DNA from: Nitrospirota bacterium
GTDB taxonomy: Bacteria > Nitrospirota > CAKKRA01 > 9FT-COMBO-42-15
Reading direction: 5' to 3'
DNA: 5,226 nt
Assembly: GCA_016214425.1 (NCBI GenBank)
Contig: JACRON010000077.1
Coordinates: 1 to 5,226 of the forward strand
The translations under genes were made by a program, and so were the position numbers. The notes beneath the pieces were generated by a model. The model saw only the letters and a list, made by a program, of their open reading frames with translations. It had not been told where the DNA came from and did not search any database. Shown in pieces: positions 1-4,521 of this stretch. Numbering within the stretch: position 1 is the first letter of the stretch; each line of letters starts with the position of its first letter.

Positions 1-309
1 AGGCTGATGATATCTGATATAGTTTTATTAAAAGAACTCCCTGATGCCATAAAGGCCTCTGTTGAAGCATACATTGGCTGTGTTTCGGGCGCAATACTGA
101 AAAACGAATACATGGAGACAATAAAAGCTGCAGGGTTTCATGATATTAGAATAATAAACGAGACCATTTTCCCTATTGAATTTCTGAATAATGATCCTAT
201 AGCAAGGGCAATTCTTGAGGGTCTTAAGATGCCAGCAGAAAAAGTAAAAGAGATGGCAGTCTCCGTGGTGAGTGTGAAAGTCTCTGCGGTTAAACCAGAA
301 GGAGATTGA
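1..309 (+). CDS. arsM: arsenite methyltransferase, C-terminal part (5' end outside window)
   Basis: The frame is open to the window edge: two codons (Arg-Leu) precede the first ATG at 7, so that ATG is almost certainly internal. About 102 residues are visible. The RLMISDIVLLKELP stretch, the EAYIGCVSGA motif and the later KAAGFHDIRI segment match the C-terminal region of ArsM, the SAM-dependent enzyme that methylates As(III) to methylated arsenicals in the cytoplasm. The Cys in GCVSGA corresponds, by family knowledge, to one of the conserved cysteines that bind arsenite. The SAM-binding N-terminal half is not in the window. The ribosome binding site of the next gene lies inside the last codons and only 3 bases separate the genes, so they are probably co-transcribed and translationally coupled. 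The family call is by recognition of the visible part, and a related methyltransferase with another substrate remains possible. Confidence 0.82.
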   Translation, partial: RLMISDIVLLKELPDAIKASVEAYIGCVSGAILKNEYMETIKAAGFHDIRIINETIFPIEFLNNDPIARAILEGLKMPAEKVKEMAVSVVSVKVSAVKPEGD

Positions 310-312
310 ATT

Positions 313-1029
313 ATGAATGTAATAAAAGTTTATCCCAAACAGAAATTGCCTTTAAGACCCGATATCCCTGGAGCGATGATGTGGGCTGTGGGCTTGGAAA
401 AGGCTATGCTCACTTATTTTGAGATGGAGCCAAATACTGTATTCCCTGTACATTCCCATGTGGCCGAACAGATAACCCTCGTGATTGAAGGCGAACTAAC
501 CTTTACTTACGAAGGGAAAACTGTTGTCCTAAAATCAGGGGATGTAATCGCCATCCCCTCAAAAGTGCCTCATTCAGCTTTTACAGGTAAAAGTAAATGC
601 TGTGCTTTGGATGCCTGGTCGCCGGTTAGGAAGGAGTTTTTATATCACATGCGTCCAGCTTTGTCTGATGACATGCCCTTTATTAAAGAATGTATTGAGA
701 GATTCCGATTAGATGATGAGAATCTGGACTATCGTCAATTCGTAGTTGCAGTTGAGGGAAACGAGATTGCCGGCTTTGGAAGAATCAGGCCGCATAAAGA
801 GGTCTACAGAAATCAGGGCATTGGAAAGATGATTGTAAAATATTTGATAGACAAATTTCCAACCAATCAAGTCTATATCACCACTGACCTGATAGATTAT
901 TTTGAAAGATTCGGCTTCAAAAGGATTGAGGCAGGGCCAAAAGAGCTTGTGGAAAAGCTCCAGAGGGTCTGCAAATCAAAATGCCGCGAAGGGGCAGTGG
1001 TTATGAGTTATAAAAAAGATACAAAATAG
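313..1029 (+). CDS. cupin-GNAT fusion protein in arsM operon; GNAT part internally shortened
   Basis: The protein has 238 residues. The ATG at 313 is preceded by AAGGAG at 299-304 with an 8-base spacer. Residues 1-110 are a small cupin: the first motif has H47, H49 and Q53 (Q in the usual Glu position) with G60, and the second has G76, P82 and H87, so a metal site is plausible. Residues 113-238 are a GNAT acetyltransferase with the acetyl-CoA loop RNQGIGK (166-172), a YFERFGFKRI motif-B segment (196-205) and a C-terminal CKSKC (220-224). Oddly, E163-V164-Y165 runs straight into R166. GNATs normally have about 10-13 more residues here, holding strand beta4, so the acetyl-CoA site may be broken. 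By location it may take part in arsenic handling, as some GNATs (ArsN type) do, but neither substrate nor activity can be read from the sequence. Cupin and GNAT may be two genes joined by loss of a stop codon. Confidence 0.8.
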   Translation: MNVIKVYPKQKLPLRPDIPGAMMWAVGLEKAMLTYFEMEPNTVFPVHSHVAEQITLVIEGELTFTYEGKTVVLKSGDVIAIPSKVPHSAFTGKSKCCALDAWSPVRKEFLYHMRPALSDDMPFIKECIERFRLDDENLDYRQFVVAVEGNEIAGFGRIRPHKEVYRNQGIGKMIVKYLIDKFPTNQVYITTDLIDYFERFGFKRIEAGPKELVEKLQRVCKSKCREGAVVMSYKKDTK

Positions 1030-1054
1030 TATTGTGCCTATTTTACTTAAATAT

Positions 1055-1083
1055 GAGATTGCTTCGCTTCACTCGCAATGACG
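1055..1083. repeat. dispersed 'cgtcattgcgag'-type repeat
   Basis: On the plus strand it begins GAGATTGCTTCGCTTC and ends CTCGCAATGACG. The outer ATTGC (1058-1062) and GCAAT (1075-1079) pair as a short inverted repeat. This is the familiar intergenic repeat seen in many copies in unrelated bacterial genomes, usually recognised on the other strand as CGTCATTGCGAG...GAAGCAATCTC. Here it lies between the cupin-GNAT gene and the next operon, 25 bases after the stop, with a T7 run at 1092-1098. Only one copy is visible, so calling it a repeat rests on memory of the motif. The rest of the gap 1030-1173 shows nothing else convincing. Confidence 0.6.
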
Positions 1084-1173
1084 CAGACTGGTTTTTTTCA
1101 ACAGCCTCTTTAAACTTCACCCTCTGAGTTTTTCTTCATATCTCCTTTTTTTAATAAAAAATCATAAAAGTTG

Positions 1174-1203
1174 TTGACAATATGACATCTCTTATGGTAT
1201 ATT
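1174..1203 (+). promoter_or_regulatory. sigma70-type promoter of the wHTH-MNT/HEPN operon
   Basis: A perfect -35 box TTGACA (1174-1179) and a -10 box TATATT (1198-1203, five of six consensus bases) are separated by 18 bases. The expected start is near 1210, giving a leader of about 24 bases that holds AAGGGA (1219-1224) ahead of the ATG at 1234. Confidence 0.72.
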
Positions 1204-1229
1204 TATCAACAGATGTTGAAGGGATGTCA
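1183..1229. promoter_or_regulatory. candidate operator: nested inverted repeats around the start site
   Basis: TCAACA (1206-1211) and TGTTGA (1214-1219) form a perfect 6-2-6 inverted repeat on the predicted transcription start. TGACATC (1183-1189) and GATGTCA (1223-1229) form a second perfect 7-base inverted repeat that flanks it. All four arms share a TGA(C/A)A-like core, also present in the -35 box. The next gene starts with a winged helix, so autoregulation is the simplest reading, but this is inference. Confidence 0.45.
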
Positions 1230-1233
1230 ATAA

Positions 1234-1803
1234 ATGTTGAGTAATTTGTTCTCATCAAAGACACGGGCAGGCCTTTTAGACCTGTTTTACAACCATCCTG
1301 AAGACAGGTTTTATATGCGCGAAATTGCAAGGAAGCTGAGGAGAGATGTCTCTGGAATCAAAAGAGAGCTCTCAAACCTTGAGCATATAGGACTCCTTAC
1401 CAGCGAAAAAAGGGGCAACCTCAAGTATTACTCTGCAAATAGAAATTCTCCAATCTACAATGAGATAAAAGGGATAATTCTAAAGACCACAGGAGTAATT
1501 GGTTCTACTAAAGAATATCTCGCGCCTATAAGCGGCATCAAAACCGCCTTTATCTATGGGATATCTGCAAAGGTTATTGATAAAAAGATGGATGAGATTG
1601 AACTGCTGATTATAGGTTCGGTAAATGTTACAGAATTGAATGATGCAATAACTCAATTAGAGGACAGGCTGAAAAGGAATATTAATTATCTTGTCTTTGA
1701 TGATGATGAGTATAAAAAGAGAAAAGAGGAAAATGACCCCTTCCTAAGCGATGTCTTAAAGGAGAAAAAAATAATGTTGATAGGAAGGGAAGATGAATTA
1801 TAG
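1234..1803 (+). CDS. winged-HTH protein fused to degenerate minimal nucleotidyltransferase (antitoxin/repressor-like)
   Basis: The protein has 189 residues; AAGGGA sits 9 bases before the ATG. Residues about 8-70 form an ArsR/MarR-like winged helix (MREIARKL, then VSGIKRELSNLEHIGLL as recognition region, and a wing with KRGNLKYYSAN). Residues about 100-189 resemble the minimal nucleotidyltransferase (MNT) domain, ending in the typical DPFLSDVLKEKKIMLIG segment. The catalytic signature is lost: the usual GSxARG reads G109-I-S-A-K, and the usual metal-binding DxD reads E121-I-E123. The protein probably binds DNA and no longer transfers nucleotides. The following gene overlaps it by 11 bases and encodes a HEPN-like protein. 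This is the order of MNT-HEPN modules, in which MNT is the antitoxin. Autoregulation from the inverted repeats upstream is likely but not shown. Confidence 0.78.
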   Translation: MLSNLFSSKTRAGLLDLFYNHPEDRFYMREIARKLRRDVSGIKRELSNLEHIGLLTSEKRGNLKYYSANRNSPIYNEIKGIILKTTGVIGSTKEYLAPISGIKTAFIYGISAKVIDKKMDEIELLIIGSVNVTELNDAITQLEDRLKRNINYLVFDDDEYKKRKEENDPFLSDVLKEKKIMLIGREDEL

Positions 1804-2242
1804 TGAATTAATTGAGAAGGGCATAGCAGAAAATAAGGCGCCTAATCTAAATGAAATAAAGAATCTGCAGCAGCGAAGCTACGGCGACCTTAATGCCGCA
1901 AAAAATATTCTAAATGCCGACAGAGAATGGGCATACATCATTGCATTTTTTGCAATGCTAAGGATATTAAAGACCCTGATTCGCGCTGAGGGGCTTATAC
2001 CAAAGGGGATGGACGAGTCAAAAAATATTATCTTGATTGCAGGCTCAATCCTTGAGAAGGATTTTAAGAGCCTCTTGAACAAATTGGACAGGATGCGAAG
2101 GCGCACTGAAAATTTTATAAAGGAGTACAATAAGCCAGTAACAAAATACGAAAGCCAGCAGGCGTTAATAGACGCAGAGGATTTCGTCAATAAGATAAGC
2201 AGCATAATTAAAGAAAGGCATTCGCAGCTTTTACTGATATAA
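1793..2242 (+). CDS. HEPN-like helical protein, partner of the upstream wHTH-MNT protein
   Basis: The protein has 149 residues and is predicted to be nearly all helical. The ATG at 1793 lies within the end of the upstream gene; AGGAAGG (1782-1788) is the ribosome binding site, with a short 4-base spacer, so translation is probably coupled. Residues about 24-140 follow the HEPN pattern of this partner family: an early helix (RSYGDLNAAKNIL), a long helix AYIIAFFAMLRILKTLIRAEG (shown here only as its two ends AYIIAFF and LIRAEG, residues 47-67), and a charged helix with R100, R102, R103 and R104. Active HEPN ribonucleases carry an Rx4-6H motif at that place. Here no His follows, and the only His in the protein is H143 near the C-terminus, so RNase activity is doubtful. 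It may be a spent toxin or a structural partner. The HEPN assignment rests on pattern and gene order rather than strong motif identity. Confidence 0.68.
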   Translation: MNYSELIEKGIAENKAPNLNEIKNLQQRSYGDLNAAKNILNADREWAYIIAFFAMLRILKTLIRAEGLIPKGMDESKNIILIAGSILEKDFKSLLNKLDRMRRRTENFIKEYNKPVTKYESQQALIDAEDFVNKISSIIKERHSQLLLI

Positions 2243-2246
2243 ACAG

Positions 2247-2284
2247 TTTCCCCTCACACCTATGAATATAGGTGTGAGGGGAAA
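2247..2284. terminator. perfect 17-bp hairpin after the HEPN-like gene
   Basis: TTTCCCCTCACACCTAT (2247-2263) pairs with its exact complement at 2268-2284 across a GAAT loop, starting 4 bases after the stop codon. It probably ends or protects the upstream mRNA. It lacks a T run on either strand (AAAATAATC follows on the plus strand), so a canonical intrinsic terminator is not shown. An RNA-stability or protein-binding element is the alternative. Confidence 0.5.
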
Positions 2285-2344
2285 ATAATCGCCTTATGAG
2301 TAGGAGAAGTAAATAAAAAAATATATATTAGAGAGGCGAGACGG

Positions 2345-2354
2345 AAGGAGGTGA
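2345..2354 (+). promoter_or_regulatory. strong ribosome binding site that fixes the TTG start of the lysine-rich gene
   Basis: AAGGAGGTGA is a near-complete match to the 16S rRNA 3' end. GGAGG ends 8 bases before TTG at 2360. The in-frame codon just upstream of TTG is the stop TAA (2357-2359), and GTG at 2351 hits the same TAA region at once, so TTG is the only sensible start. A TATATT at 2324-2329 could be a -10 box, but no good -35 box is seen. Confidence 0.75.
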
Positions 2355-2359
2355 ATTAA

Positions 2360-2419
2360 TTGGCTACAAAAAAAGCAAAAAAGACAGCAAAGAAAAAGAC
2401 AACAAAGAAAAAAAGATAA
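2360..2419 (+). CDS. 19-residue lysine-rich mini-protein, TTG start
   Basis: It reads MATKKAKKTAKKKTTKKKR, stop TAA at 2417-2419. Apart from the start Met it contains only Ala, Thr, Lys and Arg: 10 Lys and 1 Arg, no acidic or hydrophobic core. Support for a real gene is the near-perfect ribosome binding site, a single possible start, and a strong intrinsic terminator 26 bases after the stop. Composition resembles the Lys/Ala/Thr tails of bacterial histone H1-like proteins and the extensions of some ribosomal proteins, so binding to DNA or RNA is a reasonable guess; no fold or function can be assigned. A leader peptide for attenuation is unlikely, since the next gene downstream is on the opposite strand. 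Low complexity means chance A-rich sequence must be considered, yet the flanking signals argue against that. Confidence 0.62.
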   Translation: MATKKAKKTAKKKTTKKKR

Positions 2420-2445
2420 TTGTGCTAACTACAGGCTAAGACTTC

Positions 2446-2484
2446 GCCGGGGGCAGCTTAGGCAGTCCCCGGCAAAATTTTTTT
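2446..2484 (+). terminator. intrinsic terminator of the lysine-rich mini-gene
   Basis: GCCGGGG (2446-2452) pairs with CCCCGGC (2467-2473). The stem extends inward by G-T, C-G, G-C and C-G pairs around one A-A mismatch to a TTAG loop. AAAA and a T7 run (2478-2484) follow. The T run is on the plus-strand side only, so it serves transcription coming from the left. Confidence 0.88.
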
Positions 2485-2541
2485 GTATGTTTAGATTTTT
2501 GATTGAATTGTAGGAAAGAATGACAGAACAGCCTCTGTATT

Positions 2542-3411
2542 TTAGCCTTCCATCAATGTCCAGCAGTCCTTATTTTTTAGTATCTCATTTACAAACTGTG
2601 TATTTAAGGCGTGGCCGGATTTTCTGGCAATTATATGTCCAACAACAGGCATTCCGAGGAGCGCTATGTCCCCAAGAATATCTAATATTTTATGACGGAC
2701 AAATTCGTCCTCAAATCTCAAACCCTCTTCATTAAGTACGCTGTCATCACCGATTACAACTGCATTCTCCAGAGAGCCTCCCTTTGCAAGCCCCATTGCC
2801 ATTAATTCCTTTACCTCTTTTAAAAAACCGTATGTCCTTGCATGGGCAATTTCCTTCTCAAAATTTCCGTTATGAGGTGTATAAGAAAGAATCTGCTCCT
2901 TAACTACTGGATGGTCATAGTTGATGTAAGAGGTTATTCTTAATCTTTCAGCAGGCTCTATTGTTATTGTTTTGCCATTTGCTTTCAACTCAATTGGCTT
3001 GGTTATCTTTATATAAGGCTGAACAGATTTTTGTTTTTTAATCCCCGCCTCTTTTATTAATGAGACAAATGGCGCAGCGCTTCCATCCATTATGGGCACC
3101 TCAGGAGCATCTATTTCCACCATTGCGTTATCTATGCCCATTCCCGCAAATGCTGCCATCAGATGCTCAATGGTATGCACAGAATTGCCGTTGTAGCCGA
3201 TGGAAGTAGAGAACCGTGTATCTGTGATATTTTTAACAATGGCCTTTGTAGAAGGATATTTATTGCCCATATCCTTTCTAAAAAAGTGTATGCCTGTGCC
3301 TTCCTGAGCAGGCCTTAATGTTAGATTTGCCTTGTGGCCAGTATGAAGCCCTACACCTGAGCAGGTTATAATCTTTTCAATTGTCTGTTGATTGCGAAGA
3401 CCATTTTTCAT
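2542..3411 (-). CDS. lpxC: UDP-3-O-acyl-N-acetylglucosamine deacetylase LpxC
   Basis: LpxC is the zinc enzyme that deacetylates UDP-3-O-acyl-GlcNAc, the first committed step of lipid A synthesis, in the cytosol. The product is 289 residues, close to the usual size of about 280-305, and is complete. The N-terminal CSGVGLHTGHKANLTLRPA block is typical. Key residues are all present: E82 and H83 in HTIEHLMAA, H240 and D244 in FVRHKILDILGD, H267 in KSGHALN; these match the catalytic Glu, three zinc ligands and catalytic His of E. coli LpxC (E78, H79, H238, D242, H265). The ATG at 3411 is chosen because AAAGGTG (3427-3421) lies 9 bases upstream and homologues start here. An in-frame TTG at 3447 would add 12 residues but lies inside the promoter, upstream of the predicted RNA start. 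The gene stands alone, not beside other lpx genes, and is preceded by a sigma54-type promoter. Confidence 0.97.
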   Translation of the reverse strand: MKNGLRNQQTIEKIITCSGVGLHTGHKANLTLRPAQEGTGIHFFRKDMGNKYPSTKAIVKNITDTRFSTSIGYNGNSVHTIEHLMAAFAGMGIDNAMVEIDAPEVPIMDGSAAPFVSLIKEAGIKKQKSVQPYIKITKPIELKANGKTITIEPAERLRITSYINYDHPVVKEQILSYTPHNGNFEKEIAHARTYGFLKEVKELMAMGLAKGGSLENAVVIGDDSVLNEEGLRFEDEFVRHKILDILGDIALLGMPVVGHIIARKSGHALNTQFVNEILKNKDCWTLMEG

Positions 3412-3443
3412 AATAAAATACACCTTTACACAAGTGTAATATA

Positions 3444-3458
3444 GCAATCTCCGTGCCA
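3444..3458 (-). promoter_or_regulatory. sigma54 (-24/-12) promoter of lpxC
   Basis: Read on the minus strand, 3458 to 3444 is TGGCACGGAGATTGC, an essentially perfect match to the consensus TGGCACG-N4-TTGC. The invariant GG (3457-3456) and GC (3445-3444) have the required 10-base spacing. The predicted start is near 3432, giving a 21-base leader that holds the AAAGGTG ribosome binding site. No comparable sigma70 pair is seen; a TATATT overlaps the downstream edge but has no matching -35 box. Confidence 0.8.
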
Positions 3459-3548
3459 GTAGTATTTATTGAATATATTAAACAGCTAACCTGTTATTTT
3501 ATAAGGGGTTTTAATGAAGGGACATTTATTCACAATGAATATTGATTA

Positions 3549-3577
3549 TATAAATTGTTGCAAAAAAACAATTTATA
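3549..3577. promoter_or_regulatory. 11-bp inverted repeat, candidate enhancer-binding site for the sigma54 promoter
   Basis: TATAAATTGTT (3549-3559) and AACAATTTATA (3567-3577) are exact complements separated by 7 bases. Relative to the predicted lpxC start (3432) the repeat lies at -117 to -145, the usual place for a sigma54 activator site. It differs from the NifA (TGT-N10-ACA) and NtrC (TGCACC-N5-GGTGCA) sites. It could instead be a hairpin or an operator for the divergent gene. Confidence 0.45.
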
Positions 3578-3632
3578 ATTTAAATTATGTGGCTTTTTAA
3601 CAACGATTGCTGGTTAAAAATATTGGAGTTTT

Positions 3633-3659
3633 GCCGTAGTTTGACAAATACGGCTTTTT
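3633..3659 (+). terminator. hairpin with T run in the lpxC/barrel-gene divergent gap
   Basis: GCCGTA (3633-3638) pairs with TACGGC (3649-3654) across a 10-base loop and is followed by TTTTT (3655-3659). This would stop plus-strand transcription from the left, yet no established plus-strand gene lies there. It overlaps the promoter called at 3641-3669, so one of the two may be fortuitous. Confidence 0.4.
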
Positions 3660-3669
3660 GTGCTATTCC
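3641..3669 (+). promoter_or_regulatory. promoter of the barrel-protein gene, extended -10 type
   Basis: TTGACA (3641-3646) is a perfect -35 box. After a 17-base spacer comes TATTCC (3664-3669), a weak -10 box helped by TG at 3661-3662 (extended -10). The expected start is near 3676, about 25 bases before the ATG. Confidence 0.5.
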
Positions 3670-3700
3670 TTAAACAAAACATAAAACAGGAGGTCTGAAA

Positions 3701-4507
3701 ATGAAGAAGCTACTTATTGCAGTTTTTTTATCAATAGCAACATTGTTGCCATATTCAATCGTCTTTGCTGAAGAAGGTATTGGAGATAAATTTATCCTTG
3801 AGCTTGAAGGCCGCTACTGGATGCCAAAGTTATCTGCAAACCTAAAGCTTTCTGATTATAATGTCTACGGAGTAGAGATTGTTGGCACTGATATAAATGT
3901 GGTTGATGACCTCGGCATAAAGAATGAAAACTTCTTTAGCGGAAGGCTTATTCTAAAGCTCGGCAATAGCAAAATAAGATTTTCATATCTGCCGATAAGA
4001 TATGAAGGAGAAAAGGCTGTTCCTATAGTTATAGACTATGGTGGAAGCAAGTTCGCACAAGGCACAACAGTTAAAACAAAGCTAAAGGCAGACATGTATG
4101 ACCTGACATACGAGTATGACGCGCTAAAAACAGATTTGGGTTTTCTTGGTATAATCATTGGCGTAAAATATTTTGACCTCTATGGAAGCCTTGAGGGCAC
4201 AGAAACAGTGCTTGGGACCACAGTAAAAGAAGAGAAGGATGGACAGGTGCCGATACCTGTTATCGGTCTTGCTGGAAGGGTCTATCCAATAAAATACTTT
4301 AATATCTCAGGCGAGATTACAGGCCTTACTGTTGGAAAGGCAAGCATATATGATGCTGAGGCAGCGATTAATATAAATCCAATACAGTATGTTGGCATAT
4401 CCGGCGGATACAGGATTATAAGATTTTCAGCAGAGGGTGATAATGAAAAGGACAAGGCAACATTAAGGCTTCACGGCCCGTTTGTTGCGCTTATGCTGAG
4501 ATTCTAA
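3701..4507 (+). CDS. exported protein, probable outer-membrane beta-barrel, function unknown
   Basis: The protein has 268 residues; AGGAGGT (3688-3694) sits 6 bases before the ATG. Residues 1-23 are a clear signal peptide: MKK, a hydrophobic core, and a cleavage site VFA|EE. The mature part has no long hydrophobic helix but many alternating beta segments, e.g. ILELEGRYWMP (32-42), GRLILKL, KIRFSYLPIRYEG, DMYDLTYEYD, LGIIIGVKYFDLYG, and a last strand FVALMLRF ending in Phe, the usual C-terminal signal for insertion by the BAM complex. Size fits a small barrel of about 8-12 strands. No specific family is recognised, and substrate, pore or structural role cannot be told. The divergent neighbour is lpxC, another envelope gene, but they have separate promoters. 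The gene converges with the MFS gene, 14 bases apart, with no clear terminator between them. Confidence 0.78.
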   Translation: MKKLLIAVFLSIATLLPYSIVFAEEGIGDKFILELEGRYWMPKLSANLKLSDYNVYGVEIVGTDINVVDDLGIKNENFFSGRLILKLGNSKIRFSYLPIRYEGEKAVPIVIDYGGSKFAQGTTVKTKLKADMYDLTYEYDALKTDLGFLGIIIGVKYFDLYGSLEGTETVLGTTVKEEKDGQVPIPVIGLAGRVYPIKYFNISGEITGLTVGKASIYDAEAAININPIQYVGISGGYRIIRFSAEGDNEKDKATLRLHGPFVALMLRF

Positions 4508-4521
4508 ACAGAGATATTTTT

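Noticed and set aside
1023..1044. AAAATAG/CTATTTT hairpin over the stop of the cupin-GNAT gene
   Set aside because: The stem is short and almost all A-T, with no separate T run, so it is not a convincing terminator.
1224..1244. Six-codon ORF starting at ATG 1224 ahead of the wHTH-MNT gene
   Set aside because: It has no ribosome binding site of its own and looks like chance.
1879..2205. Minus-strand ORF of 108 codons
   Set aside because: It is the mirror of the HEPN-like gene, which has a proper start, coupling and context.
2360..2484. Lysine/threonine attenuation leader peptide
   Set aside because: After the terminator the next gene is on the opposite strand, so there is nothing for attenuation to control.
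2520..2735. Plus-strand ORF of 71 codons
   Set aside because: It lies antisense over the 3' end of lpxC, has no ribosome binding site and reads as no known protein.
3412..3447. 12-codon N-terminal extension of LpxC from TTG
   Set aside because: The TTG overlaps the sigma54 -12 box and lies upstream of the predicted RNA start; the ATG at 3411 has a good ribosome binding site and fits homologues.
3556..3570. NifA-type site TGT-N10-ACA
   Set aside because: The spacing here is 9 bases, and the wider inverted repeat explains the match better.
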